DNA from: Lamellibrachia satsuma
Lineage: Eukaryota > Annelida > Polychaeta > Sabellida > Siboglinidae
Length of the DNA stretch: 64,000 bases
Direction of reading: 5' to 3'
Assembly (NCBI GenBank): GCA_033239005.1
Contig: BSQZ01000002.1
Coordinates: forward strand, 4,882,501-4,946,500
Positions 47,339-62,100 of this stretch are shown piece by piece. The stretch's first letter is position 1, and the number at the start of each line of letters is the position of its first letter. The notes under the pieces were generated by a model. The model searched no databases. It saw only the letters and a program-made list of their open reading frames with translations, and was not told the DNA's origin. The position numbers and the translations under genes are program-made.

Positions 47339-49069
47339 TGCATCAGTGGAATCGCTCAGAGAAACAAATGCTGGACGTCGGCTCGGTTCACTTGTAGAGA
47401 CGTTAGAACGTGCGTCTCCTTGAATGTCATTGTTACGTCAGAAATTATGGGAAATCCGGGAAATGTGTCCCCTTTGGTAATTAAACATGAAGAGCTAATA
47501 TGTGAATCGGTGAACACCTACGTTGTCAAGTACACTGTGTACAAGAGGTATATATGTGTATGGTCCAATTAATTAATAACAGTAACATGTACGAGTGACA
47601 CTTGCGTTGCGATCCACACGTTCTTTGTTGTGCCAGCGTGCCATGTATGATGTTGCAAATTAGTTATTACAGTCGACCGCACCTAGGAAACTTCACATTT
47701 CCAACTAACTACAATATGGAATAACATCGTTATGGTACGTTTTATTAATACAAATAGTACATTTAATGCACCCGTTGAAATGAATAATGCATCTAACATG
47801 CTTTTCCCTGCGGTTTGCCTGTTCGAAAGTCTTTAAAATACGCCGCACGTCCCCGAGTTTACCGGTTTAAAGAAAAATGTTGGCATCATGGATCGATTGT
47901 TATTATTGTTGTTGTTGTAATAACAACAATTCTATGGCACTTAAATCCTCAGGTACCCAAGCTCAGAGGTACAACAAATCAAAATATCTATGCACCGTCA
48001 TCAACAGAAGGCGGGACCGCCGAGGATTTAAGCAGGGAATGCAATTATGCAGGGATAAACGTCAGAGTATTGTTTTTATCATAGTAAGCTAACACAACTC
48101 GGGACAGATAAGCATATCTGTTAAACAGGTAGCAGTGAATTAACACTATCAGTTGTTGCTGGTGGATGGTTTGTTGCCATAGGTCCTATCACACCACATC
48201 AATAAACATGTAACTGCGGTCACCGTGGCTCTGTCTGATGACTGACAAGTCGATACGTTCTAACGCCATACAGATAAATACTCTTGTGAGTGAAGTATGC
48301 AACAATGACATCGATTGGTCCTGGCAGGTGACGGGACCTGGTCAAAAACCGGACATGAACAGGCAGACTTGAAAACTCGGACTTGCTCCCGGAACTTACT
48401 TTTAATAAACGGAATCTAGTTTAGCAACACTGACGTTGTCATTCATCATAGTAATCTCCCTATTAAATATTGTAGTACCCATGCACACACGCTAATTTAA
48501 CAGCTCAAAGAGTTTGGAGAGACATTTTCTAACCTGTATTGCACGTGCACTACGAAGCAAAATACGTATTTAGAATAAATCATACATTATATGTAGTTTT
48601 TTGGTACACAGGTAGGCTAACTTCTTCATTAATTATACGCTGGCCATTCCATATATTATCTATTGAAGTGGATGGCGATATATTATATTCCAAACCAGAA
48701 AATTATACTAAGTATACAACAATACGCTGGGTGTTGACTCGCAATCTCTAACTCTTTGTTCCTCATCCGCCATGATCCTTGCCGCAAGGAATACGTGATC
48801 CGGTAATATTCTAATAGCAAGGATTCTATCATCCTTGGAATAAGGGAATATGTTCTGATATGATCAGTCTAGCAACGCTACGGTGATCTTATATGATATC
48901 CTTACAAAATGACGAGATGCTCTGGCAACATTATTAAGATAAAGATACGGCGATCTAATGTGGATATATAATACGATCTTTGTTGAACTTTTGCAGTAGT
49001 TATGTCGGACCTTTACCACAGTGATGTGATGGTCTTGCATGATCTTGGGATGGTCCTATATGAACGTGG
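47339..49069. other. Upstream flank of kringle-FN2 gene, nothing recognised
   Basis: Would contain the minus-strand promoter. Short open frames only. A small palindrome around TTGTTGTTGTAATAACAACA lies at about 47911. Confidence 0.4.
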
Positions 49070-49158
49070 CGTTCAAAATTGTGCTCGTGCATCGTTTGTA
49101 TGTTTGGTTGGTATAACCAACCAAACATACAAACGATGCACGAGCACAATTATGAACG
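49070..49158. repeat. 43-bp near-perfect inverted repeat with 3-nt loop
   Basis: Arms 49070-49112 and 49116-49158 pair at every position except one (A49076 against A49152); the loop is ATA at 49113-49115. Confidence 0.95.
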
Positions 49159-49657
49159 TATCACGTATCAACGTATCACATCTCAACGTATCAGTCGACA
49201 GCCCTTGTCCTGTGTAGGCAGTACTAGGCACATCACGAGCTTCACCACTGGGCCCGCGGCAGTGGCGACGACTGCAGAGCGCCGCATTATGCTTCGACTT
49301 ATGCTGAGCAAGCGTTCACCTGTTTCTGCAGCGCCAGCGCAGTCTGCTGCTGCGTGTGGTGCTGGCGAGACAGTGTGAGCCGGCGGACACGGCCGCCGCT
49401 ACCGTGGCAACAGTGAGTACCCTACGTTCCAGGCGGATAGTGCTGCATGCATGCATGCTCGGATCCGAGTCGCGCGCACGTCCGTTGCTTGCAGTGCTGA
49501 GTGTGTGAGTGTACGTGTGCGTGTGTTTGAATTCCTCTATTATTGCATCCTATATTCCATCTATCACTCCCAGTCACCTCTTCCCCACCATTTTTTACCA
49601 ATATCTCTGCTTCGCCATCCATCATCGCTCTCTCTCTCTCCCTCCTTTCTTTCTCAT

Positions 49658-50349
<692 letters not shown>

Positions 50350-50509
50350 TCTCTCTCACTCTTTCCCTCTCTCCACTTCCCCGTTCTCTATACCCTATGC
50401 ATGCTTCCCCGCTTTCCCTCTATTCCATCTCCCACTCCTACTTCACTTCCCACCTCTACCCTCTTCCGTGCTGTTTTCCTTATTAATTGACCGTCAACAC
50501 GAAAGGTGA

Positions 50510-52860
50510 CAATGTCATGTCAACGTAATTCATAAAAGAATTCGAAGGCCTTAACTAGTGGATACTTCTAACGTGATTTACCAAATGTCAATCATTTGTC
50601 ATAGCTGCAATTCTCGCGAACGTGAAGCTCGGATGCACAGTAAACGAAGCGTGACTTCAATTTAGGACCGTGCTGCTTCCCTTACTCTATCGGCAATGTG
50701 AGCAGTTTTTAACGACATTTTTTGCTCACCCTTTCTTCGTCGTCTGCTGCAATATTATTGATACCGCGACATAAGTTGTGCTACACATGAGTGACATATA
50801 AGAACTGCCTGTTGCCATTTGATGGAACAGCAACAACGACATATATAAATTAATGTTACATTAAAATCATGCTATATTATATTATATCAATTATATCTTC
50901 TGTGTGCTATTCAACCACATAAACACAATATAATTCGGCCGTTATATGTTCATGAATAGTAACCTTACCGTTCAACACGCATTACAAGTATGCTTTTCGA
51001 GGCGAAATATTAAAAATCAACAAATAACGACTTAATTAGATTAAATAATTGTGGTTCATGAAATACGCTTGGGCTGTCTAGATGTTAAAATAGACATAGT
51101 TTATGCTACGTAACATGGTTTCAATATAAAAGTCGACATACTATGTCACTTTAATTTGCCACATACAATAGTTGACTGAGATCCTATATATAAGTCCATT
51201 GTTGGTCGATTTCTTGGATTAAGCGCGTGCCTCATATGATTCGACGCCCGGCAGTTTCTTTTTTATTGGGATTCAATTAAAGCGTTGCAGAAACACGATC
51301 TTAAAAGTGCGTCATATAACACATATTACGGTTGTGTAAGCATACCGGCGTCTCTGAACGCAAACAAAATGTAATCATTAAATTCTAAGAATATTCTGCA
51401 CAATTTTTATGCATAAATATCAGGTCAATCTACACAAGTATTTTTTGTTCAAATATTAGCCAGCATTCCTTCCCGAATGTTACCTATTTTCGATTTTATT
51501 TATGTGTTCGCGCTGTGCACAATTTCTCCATAATGTTCTTACAACCGTTGCTTCATAAACACCAAACTGTCCACCAAAGTTTGTGTCAGTGTCTGTGTAT
51601 CTGCATGTCTGTATGTCTACCCCTCCCTCTCTATCTCCCTCCCTCTCTGTCTACCTCCCTCCTTTCTTCCCTCCCTCACTCCCCCTCCTTACCCCCTCAA
51701 TCCTATCCACTATCCCTCCGTACCTCCCTCCCACCCTCCGTACCTCCCTCCCTCAGTGCCTCCCACCCGATCTCTCGCCCCCCCCCTCTCTCTCTCTCTA
51801 TGTGTGTCTGCCCGCTTTGTTCACATTACAGTGTACCACTGCTTGGAGTCTAAACCTTTTTCTTCAAGTTTCGCTTTATTACACCTTTGAGTCTAAGTTT
51901 GGGGCGACCTCTGCTTCTGTTATCTCGCGATAGTTGTGAATGTGACTACATAATTTTAACCACCCAAGTGTAACGATGTTGATGCCGTCAAATGGGGTAA
52001 ATTTTCTGTAGAAATACCTTTAAAACGATATCTGTCAGATAGTTTAATTTCATCATGCTCTTGATTGTGTAGATATATGCATTGATAATTTACAATCGCG
52101 CACTGTACTTATTCCCTAATTCCCAGAAGAATGCCCTGAACTAGCATAGCCACCAATCCTGGCAAACCTTAGCAACACATGTCACACGTGGAACGCGGTT
52201 CGGGATGTTACATAATCAATTCCCCTTCTAAACGTTTCCGTCTTCATATTCTGAGGTGGTAACAACCTACACTTTTGTATGTTTCGTGACCGAGATGAAG
52301 ACGTGTATTTACGGATACCTTCATTGCAGCTGGATACAAATTCCAGTTATTTAACTACCCGTGGTGATTCGGAATTAGATTAGCCCAATTCTTCAAGTTA
52401 CGTGAAGCCGGATGTTTACTGTTTGGAATCGCATTAGTGTAATGAGTGCCAATGTGTGGCAACCTGCGCATCCGGTTGTGGTGCGGCGTGGCGTCACTGA
52501 TCAATAACGGCAGGTGTGTGTCAACTAATTACATAAAGCCTATATTACCGACATATTTCCGTGAGAAATCGGACTTTTGTACACCTACGTGAGGCGGGCT
52601 TTTCCCATTTCCTCTGTCACTGACATCTTCCAACTGCACAAAAGCAACTTTCAGGGTTTTGTATATAGAGAGCTGTTCGTGTAGTATTTGGTGTCGGAAA
52701 CAATTTGAAATCACACAAAAAAGACAATACTTCTTGTGCAGCCGTTGCCTCAGTTAGGCCGTTGGCGTCTCCTTGCGGTCTCTCTAGACGCTTCGAGCCC
52801 AATGCTTGTTAGTACCAGACTATCTGGTCTTCTTTTTCAATGGCTCTACATAGCCGGGTT
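50510..52860. other. Intergenic; CCCTCC-rich tract at 51610-51805
   Basis: Mostly AT-rich. A strand-asymmetric pyrimidine tract (CCTCCCTC and CTCTCT) lies at 51610-51805. No gene recognised. Confidence 0.5.
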
Positions 52861-52879
52861 TCTTCTTTTAATGAAACAT

Positions 52880-53185
52880 AGCAGAACTTCTTCTTTCTTA
52901 ACACCAATTTTTTTTACGAAAATGTCACCTTCGTGGACGACACCGCGCGCCCGAATTGGGACATGTGTAATCATTGTTCTTAAACACGAAAACATCAATC
53001 GCATGGAGTGACAAGATCTTAATCCCACAGAACATACATGGAACCAGGTGAAATCAAACATCAAAAGTATGCTAGATCAAGACAGCACCACCGACGAATT
53101 GCTCTAGAATATGGAAGCGTATATGGCCGCGATTGACCCTAGGTGTAACACCCGCTTGGTTGACAATATGGTAAGACGATGATAG
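52880..53185 (+). pseudogene. Tc1/mariner-type transposase C-terminal remnant
   Basis: Plus-strand translation: RARIGTCVIIVLKHENINRM, stop, QDLNPTEHTWNQVKSNIKSM, then TTDELL, stop, NMEAYMAAIDPRCNTRLVDNM. This follows the Tc1 C-terminal pattern (H-RA-x(n)-NI-x-x-xxW-xxSPD-NPIEHxWxxL). The SPDMN segment has degraded to QDLN but NPTEH is kept. The catalytic third acidic residue region is damaged, and no intact inverted termini were seen. Confidence 0.75.
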
Positions 53186-53289
53186 TAAGTGATTTACGCC
53201 AGATGAGGGCATGCCCGTTATTGGTTCTTTCCTGTGTAGAAATGTGTTTGAGTAAATAAAGTGAACAATAATGTTTTTTGCTTTATGTC

Positions 53290-55045
53290 TTTCGAAATTA
53301 TTTCCTACACCAAATATTAAAGGTTCGACCTCAATATGATTTTTTGACTAGTCTCATTTCAAATTCATTTTGGGTATCCACTATTTTTAGTCTTACCAGA
53401 TTTAACGATTAACGTTGCAAATACGCATGTTTTACTTAATTCGACTCCGGATGTTACTTAAATGTTAATCTGTCTACCTCAATAGTTCCGTGTTTATAAC
53501 CTTGTAGATGTAGATTGTCATTTTTGTATAACAGAGAATGTTTGGATGAATACGTTTGAAATAATATTACAATTTAAGGGGATCGTGCCGGTCAAAATCA
53601 GTTCACATTTCTAAGTGCTACTGAATAAGTCAAACAAGTTAAATGGATTAACAGCCCACTCAAAATGGGTCACAATCTTTTCTTGCCATGCAAACATGCT
53701 TTGCTCATTATATATGCGGGGATTTTGTAGCAAGCATTACTCACTAACCATTCTATGTATTTTACTAGTTATATATTAACTGTCTCTGTGCAATGATATC
53801 GTGCTTCCTCATATTCACTGCAGTAAATATTTGATGTATCGTTTATTATTACTAAATTTCCGAAATCTGATAAATCATCTCAAATACATGACATTTTAAG
53901 AATATAAAAATGCCCCTATGACGTTGCAGTTTACACCAAATCATAAATATTATGGGTAATTCGTGACTCAATATATAAACATAGTTTAATTATGGCTGCC
54001 ACAAGATCTAAAAAACATGACCAAATTAATATTTAATTTTTATTTGGAAGTTCCCGTATCTTTTGAAAAGCAACATTTTGGGGTTAGAAAAGAGATTTTT
54101 CCAACAAAACTAGTTTACTTTTCTACAACAAAAAAAACAAAATGAAAGAACATTTTTATTATTTTACCAGTGTTACGTCGTAAAGCTGCAGTCAAGCATT
54201 ACCACGTTCATAATATCATAATATTGATATCATACAGTTTTTTAGGGAACATATATATCAATATATTTAGAGCGTCGTGATCGCATACGCTTGTAACAGA
54301 CACGGTACCTGATAGTGATGATATATTAATAGTGTCCCCAGTTTCATCTTTTTTCCAGCATTATGTTGCCGTCTTCTTCTGCAGTAAATTATTGATGCCA
54401 AATATGTTCTTACCGCTTCATATGTATATGTTATTTACTGTGTTCATGGCTTTTAGCATTCACATTTACGTTCAGTTCCAGACATTTAGTTTAAATTATT
54501 AACGCTATTTGTGCATTCACCATGGTTCCGAAAGGATGATTCAAGGGTGATAAAAAACGTAAAGAAGGGACAATTTACTGGGCCAAGGCCAAGCTAGGGT
54601 ATCTATAGTAGTCATACATGCGTTTTGTTTTATAACTGAGCAACATAAATGTAACACAACATTTTATGCATTTTGGTGAATACCGAATGTTGTTTTTCAC
54701 AAAAACAAAACAAAAAACCCAAATTGATCGCACTTTAAATGGAGCTACACTGGAACAGGGTAGCTGGGCTGTTTCAGAAATGTATATACCTATGGATATG
54801 AATTCACCGGCATCATGGTTAGGCTGCACGTCTAAACAAACTCAGTTTCGCTGATGATATGGTGAATTCCACTAGGGATCAACATATCGAATCTAGTCAC
54901 GTTAAATTTGGTCCAGTCCAAAATCGCAGTTTTGGCAGCCACAATTGGTCCCCTTGAAGAAAACTAATTCCTAGAGAAGTCTTGGCTGCCAAAGGTTAGT
55001 CCCTGGATTTCAGAATAGATTTTTGCGGAGCATCACAAATGAAAC
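53290..55045. other. Intergenic, AT-rich, nothing recognised
   Basis: No domain-bearing frame. The opposing open frames at 54575-54854 have no recognisable content. Confidence 0.5.
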
Positions 55046-55170
55046 AAAGCAAGCGCTATACATAAAAGGTAAAGGTACATTCTTGTATAGCGCGGTAAGT
55101 CATTGGCACTGTTCAAAGCGCATTATACTTTATCCCCTGTATAACCTGTTCAATCCAACGCCATCTCGAC
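55046..55170. repeat. Second copy of the SINE body family seen at 925-1060
   Basis: Shares GGTAAAG-TAC-TTCT, ATAGCGCGGTA, GCACTGTTCAAAGCGC-like and TCCAACGCCAT blocks with 930-1060. The tRNA-like head is not evident here. Confidence 0.6.
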
Positions 55171-55219
55171 TGGGAAGACTCTGATAAGCATATATTATAT
55201 GTATGTGTGTGCGTGCGTG

Positions 55220-55579
<360 letters not shown>

Positions 55580-55581
<2 letters not shown>

Positions 55582-56330
55582 ATTATGTATCGATTTTGCA
55601 TTGACAATGCATAAAATGTCAAATGTGAGTATTCTCATATTTCATTTTCTGTGGTTTGTATATGGCTATACAGCCTGGGTGGAGAATATCAGTATTGGAT
55701 CATGATCCGTTAGTGCCACACGTGTAAGCGGGGTATGGGTGTCACTGATGGCTTCACTGTATGTGCAAGTTCTAATTATATCTTATTTTTAATTAATTGG
55801 GGTGGTCATTTACCCCAGGTAACCAACAACAAGAAGCCTGATATGAACGTGCATGTTTATGCTTGTGTGGGAATGTGACATGCCGCATTCCTAGTACAGA
55901 GTGTGCTCCGTTTGCGAGAATGGCAGACGCTGGTAAAATGACATAGCAAATTACGTCTACCCACCGGCCGTTGCTTGCATGTAGACGTGGTCATAACGTG
56001 CAAACATTGACAATTGCGAATGCACCAATACATGGTCCTTGATATGGGCGACGAGATGGTAATGCTAATGACTTGTGCCGAATAATGATTCTATTCCCTT
56101 CAGTAATGCACAATTCCGCTGGAACATGTGGCTGGGTTTACAATTGTTCGTGCAACATGAAGTTGGCATCCTAGTCTTGACCTTGAATAGTGTTATGAGC
56201 TCATTGCCGTTCACGGAACGTTACCAGCTGGCACTACGTGGAAGTGGGTCTATTCTACTCGACGACGCTGCACAGACGTTCTAATAGAGGAACCATTTTG
56301 AGGATGAAGATACACACATATGCATGCATG
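55580..56330. other. Intergenic, nothing recognised
   Basis: No gene or repeat of known type identified. Confidence 0.4.
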
Positions 56331-56334
56331 CATA

Positions 56335-57395
56335 TACGGCCAAACTGGAGTCCAGGAGAGATGCTATCATGGCTGAATGACTACCTGAAGGACAGGGTTT
56401 TGAAAGTTGCCATCAATGGAATATGCTCTAGTGTCAAGTCCGTCAACGCAAGGGTTCCTCAAGGATACATTCTAGGACCACTCCTATTCATTATATCCAT
56501 CGATGATATGCCAGACAAAATATAAAACCGTGTTATCCTCTATATCGATGACTCATCAATAGTTAGGACAGTCAAGGATAGACAAATTCGGGCAAATGTG
56601 GCACGCCCATTTAATGAAGATCTGATGCATATTCAAATATGGGCAATTGGATTGTGAAGTTTGGTGCAGCCAAATCCAAGAACTTAATTGTATCAAGGCT
56701 GAACGATGCAGAAACCGGCCACCCTCTCACTCACATTTATGAACACTATCTTGTCAGAAGTGGATAAGGTGGATCTCTATCCGTAAAGAATTGTCTTGGA
56801 CACACACTTAGTAAACAAGATGGCCAAAGTTGCAAAATAAGCGGCTTGGCTTCCAAGAAAAGAGTTCCACCTTACTTGAACCCAAGCCAGTGAGCTATTG
56901 TCTACACGAGCATGATGAGATCTAATATTGAACGTCTCATCTGCTTGAATAGCAGCCTCTGAAACATCGCTATGATGCCATCCAGAGGCGAGCTGTCAAA
57001 ATAATAGCCATGTTAGGCTTCTCTGAGCAGGAATGCCATATCACTATCACAAAGGAGACACGTTGGTGCACTCACCTTTTGCACGGATATACCATGGAGA
57101 TGCACCAACACTACTCAGTAGCATGTTACCTCCTCCTCCACTAGTAGAAAGAGCCACCAAGGCATCAACACCTCAACACACAGCTGCTGTGGCAATTCCA
57201 TCCTCAAACACTGCTGGCCCATAACAGGACATTCTTACTGACTGCCTCCCGCCTCTGGAATGAACTCATAGAGAAAACAGTTGCAACAAGGGAGAGAGAT
57301 TTCAAGAAAGACGTCAACGCCTTCCTTTTTGCCTTGCGTCAGAGCCCACCTCCAGAGTGGGGAAGGACAGCTGCTCTGCCAAGGAATATATAATG
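56335..57395 (+). mobile_element. Decayed LINE RT fragment (palm to C-terminus)
   Basis: Plus-strand frames: WSPGEMLSWLNDYLKDRVLK, ARVPQGYILGPLLFIISIDD, a stop, then VILYIDDSSIVR (RT motif C as YIDD). Further on, HYHKGDTLVHSPFARIYHGD and finally ASRLWNELIEKTVATRERDF followed by KKDVNAFLF. Several stops and frameshifts are present. It is another family than CR1 B-D. Confidence 0.8.
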
Positions 57396-57454
57396 ATGTC
57401 AATCGATGACAACTTTCTTCGTGCTGTCGCTTCCCGTGAAAACGCAAGTCAAGG

Positions 57455-59135
57455 AAAGTCTCAAGTCAATGACCTCCAAATCCAAATCAAGTCTAGAGTC
57501 GTCTATCTGAATTCCAGGTCACGTGGCAAGTCATGAAAATGTGTGACTCGAGTCTGACTTGAGCCAGCCACTTTGACTCAAGTCAACAAGTCTGTGAAAC
57601 ACATGAGCCGTGTCACTCCGAAGACTTCGCCGTTTGAAGGACTGTCGAGAATGCAACTTTGATCAAACGCGTTTTAGAGTGAATTCATTTGCACACTCTA
57701 AATGGCAAAGTATCCTCTTTGCGTCTTTTAGTTATTAATGACATACTGTCTGTCACGTCTGCTGGCAGGTTTAATCGAGCACCTTAATGGGCACTGACAC
57801 CGGTTGCTGTCATCAAGATGTTAAATTGTCACGGCGTCAATGGTAATGCTTAGGTAGGGAATCTGACGTATTCCGCTGTCTGTCACAATTGTCAGGCTAA
57901 ACTGCTGATCTGTCAGGCAGCTACTCATATTGGCATTCCTCATATGCCGGCTGTGTTAATCAATGTATAGCCACTCTAAATTGTTTCCACCCTGACAAAT
58001 ACGCGAACGTAATACGATGACGGTTACAATCATGCATGGAACTCTGCGGCCCTGCCTCACTCGAAACTGTAAGGATAAACTGCTGATCTGGCAGCAAACT
58101 ACTCATATTGGCATTACTCATATGCCGGCTGTGTTAATCAATGCATATCCACTCTAAATTGTTTCCACCCTCACAAATACTCGAACGTAGCACGATGAAG
58201 GCCATAATCGTGCACGGAACTCTGCGGCCCTACCTCACTCGAAACTGTCAAGACAATCGTAAATTGTAAATGACGCCATTACCGAAAACCGAGTCTCGTT
58301 TTGTTTATCTGTCAACGAAGGTGAGAAATTATGCCATTTGCAAATGTGATGTGGTAAAATATAGCCAGTGACACCCAGTGGCGTATTTATGGGGAGGATA
58401 GGCCCCGTGTTGGCTGGTAGATATTATTTTTCCCATGAATAACCTGTTGAATCACTTCATGGTATCACGGCAAACTAATTTTGAGTCACTTCATGGTACC
58501 ATGGCAATCTAATGTTGAGTCACTTCATGTTATCATGGCAAACCTATGGGCGACTAAGCTTGGCCTCTCCCATATCCTAAATACGCCTCTGATGACAACA
58601 GTTCATATGGTAGCACAATCGACCAATATGATATGTCATATTTCAATCATAGGTGTATGTACGATGTTTGTACAGGTTTCACTGATACCGATAAAGGAAA
58701 GTAAATATCAATTTCGAACTGGCAGACATCTAGCGTCCCCCATTTTCAAGACTTGCGACATGACGTGGAATTCAGAGAGATGACTCGAGACTTGACTTTT
58801 ACTTGGGGATCATTGACTTCAGACTTGTCTTGTCTGGTTGCGCGAAACGTGCGGAAAACGAGACTATATTGTTGAGACAAGCCTTACCGAATACAGTAGC
58901 TATTAAGTACATGTTAAGTACGTGTTATGCTTGGCAAATGTGGCGGGGCAGCGTCCACATGAATTCAACATAAGCATTGTCGCACACACAAAAAAACAGA
59001 ACTATCTTGGTTACTGGTGACTTGGGATTTGACTTGGAATTCACAGAGACGACTCGATACTTGGTATGACTATGACTTGAGAATTTACTTGGCTAGTAGG
59101 TAATTGACTTGAGACTTGACTTGACTTGCCAGTTT
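57455..59135. repeat. CAAGTC-rich and GACTTG-rich tracts in opposite orientation
   Basis: 57460-57600 is rich in AAGTC/CAAGTC; 58760-58845 and 59020-59130 are rich in GACTTG/GACTCGA. The opposite orientation suggests long degenerate inverted ends of one 1.7-kb non-autonomous element. Boundaries are uncertain. Confidence 0.4.
57897..58253. repeat. 178-bp tandem duplication
   Basis: AAACTGCTGATCTG occurs at 57899 and 58077. The following 170 bp, through CTCACTCGAAACTGT, are repeated with about 10 percent differences. Confidence 0.9.
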
Positions 59136-62100
59136 GTCACAACAAGCTAACAAGTCTGCCAGAGAACGATTGTGTGTGTCGCAGTAAGAGCAGTTGAAGA
59201 CAGCACCGATGACATCAGTTGCGACTGAAATTTCTTTACGAGCTCGACGGTTTTTTCTCTTACAACTTGCGTGCTGCGTGTCGCCTCCGCCTTCCGTCTG
59301 ACGCTTTGCTTTCGCAACAGTGGTAGCCCACGACATCGTGCGATAGACACCTTTATCTTTGAAACGTCTAAGTGGAGTTCATTGCCTACGACAGTTCTCG
59401 TTACCTCCATAAGACACACATCAATAAGACAATAACAAAAAGAACCGCTAGCCTAATAGGGCGTGCTGTGCGTGCAGTAGCGGAAATTGTCACAATACTA
59501 TTTATCATGCGCGTAGATCGGGAGTGCATCGAAGCAACAGAGATGCGTGGTGTTCGAGTACAACAGGCAATACAGCATAGGTCTATGCTCAACGCCTTCA
59601 TCTCGTTGTTTACTACTTTTGGGTGGACCAACTTACATTGTCAACACGGCTAACATATTTAGGCCCGTTTGCTTGCTTGGAGCATGGGGCCAAACGCCAT
59701 CAAGTTGAATATCCTCAGCTTGGTATTTGAGTTGATCTGCTTCGCCTTCCAAGTTGTCCTCAACGTGAGGAAAACAACTCTGGTTTCATGTATCTTAGCT
59801 TTTGTGTTTTCTTCTGTGCCTATTATTTTGCTGGTTTTACTGCCCATGCGCGTGCAGGAGTCGGTTCCTTCCAGTGGTTCCAATCCTAAAATGACTGGAT
59901 TGTTACTACACGACTAAGAGTGACCGCAATGCAATACATCGTTGTAGAGATTTTCTCTGCAGCGGGGGTGAGAATTGAAGCACAATTGAAGCACAAGCGG
60001 TCGATTACACCTTGCGGTAATTGTGTAGACCAGAACATTGTTGCTTGCTGTCTTCATCCGTACACCGCGGCATTCTGGGAGTCACGTTGATTTTGTAAAC
60101 AAATATTACGCATGATTGTTCAATCAATACATCATACAACTTGGCGGAACATGCACTCGGTCAGCCAGTACGAACAACACATATTTTAATGTCAGTGATT
60201 AGTCTGTGTAGTGTTCCTACGTGCAGCCCCATCAATCGATCAAACATACTCCGGAGTATCAAATTGACGGCACATTACGAGACGCAATAAGACGAGTTGC
60301 GTTTCGCCTTCGTGAAACAAGACTCGCGCTGAGACTGGCTGTGGGCGATATGGTCGAGATTACGCTGAAAACATGTTTGTTTTGCGCTGCATCGTGTGTG
60401 CCTGTCATGCTACGCCGATATATCTACACTGCTCACGATATTAAATCCCTGCGTTCGCTCGCGTAGACCCAGTTACACGTATATGTTCGCTGCTGGAATA
60501 TTGGTTCTGTCATTTGTGGCGTGGGCTGATTCCTTCACCTGATGTACGGAACAGCACATAGCTTAATGCCGGCGATTGATCAATAAAATTATGATGCAGC
60601 GGGTTGGTTTGCATACCCAATAATTCAACATGATCTTACATTGAAATGGTGTGCGTACGCAACTTATGACAATGTTATATCCAGTCGATCGTTGCTGCGC
60701 TAATGTACATATAATCCGACGGTTAAGCCCGGTTAAGCCGTTACTGAGTTATTGAGCGTTCTTGTTGTCCACCGTATTATTGGTTTGCCGTGCAGCCGAG
60801 TCTCGGCTACTAATTTGTAGCGTTGATCAGATCATCTGAAGACACACCGTGTTGTAGCCCCGCGTAAGATATTATCTTGTCAGTCTTTATGAGGTATCTG
60901 TCCTGATCATGCCGATTGATAAACAAAGCAAGTTGTATAGTAGTCGTATATTTACCTTCATTGCTAGTGTTGTTTTCACCGACGACTAGTTGTAACATTC
61001 AACCACAATCGTTGCAAATGAAATCAACGTGTTGTTATTAGTATCATTACTATTATTATTGGGTCATGGTGTAAGGAATTTATTATAAACCCCTGGAATA
61101 AACACGCAGTTGCATAATTAACGATATGGCTTCAATATGCTGAATAGGAGTCGGATGTTTTTTAAACGTGCACGACAAAATGTTAATGCCAATTCAAATG
61201 GGACACACTGTAAATGCAAGGTGATGCAGGTCTTGCGAAGCGCACAGAGGATATGGTCGACCTCCACGCCACACGCCACTGCGTAGGCATGACAGATGTG
61301 TTGTCATTATTCAATGAAAATATAAACATAAATTATAAGCATTAATTGCCTAAGACGTACAAACAATTCCAATGCATATGTGTGGCGTGGCTTTGGCAAA
61401 TCATACTTCTATGTGGTTTGTATACCCGATAGTCGAACATATTTGTGCAGATAAGGCATGTTATACATTTACTCTTTACGTGAGATCTCTTTCTTTCCAT
61501 GGCATAGACACAATAGCAATAGCAATGGTCTACGGCAGTTAGGCGGCAATTTTGGTTAGCCAGAATATCTAGGTCTTGAGGCGTGCACCAAACCATTGAG
61601 CTACCGTTGATTATGCAACTTAGCCTTAGGTATGCCGTTCCCTTCAGCAGCTTAACATAGCAGCAACCTCACAGCACGGAAAAGCAACTGCATTTATGTT
61701 ACCTTTCACACATATACTCCATTAATTCATCGCCCAATACACACCGCCACCGGTAGCCATGTGCCGTTATTGCTTCTACATAGTACATATTAATGGTCAC
61801 GTTAATATACATTTACTCCACGTAAGAGCCTGCTAATCTGCTTTTTGAATGTGCCATTCTGGTTGCGTTACTGCAGCATATCAAGTTCGTTATGGTCAAT
61901 ATTGATGATTCTGCCTGAAGAAACGAACATAAAAACTAGTCCATCAAATATCATGACACCACAAACTGCAAAGGGTCCGTTATGAAGACCATCATAAGTG
62001 GCAGATGAAAGACAAATTAAGACAAATGACAGTCTGTACTGACGACATGAATTGCTCTGGTAATATTCAAGCGCATCAATCTAACATAACAACGAAATTA

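Noticed and set aside
51583..51933. Ser/Pro/Leu-rich frame
   Set aside because: Generated by a CCCTCC and CT-rich simple-sequence tract.
59372..59917. Consecutive plus frames with hydrophobic segments
   Set aside because: Tempting as a membrane protein gene, but there is no family resemblance, no consistent single frame and no splice signals.
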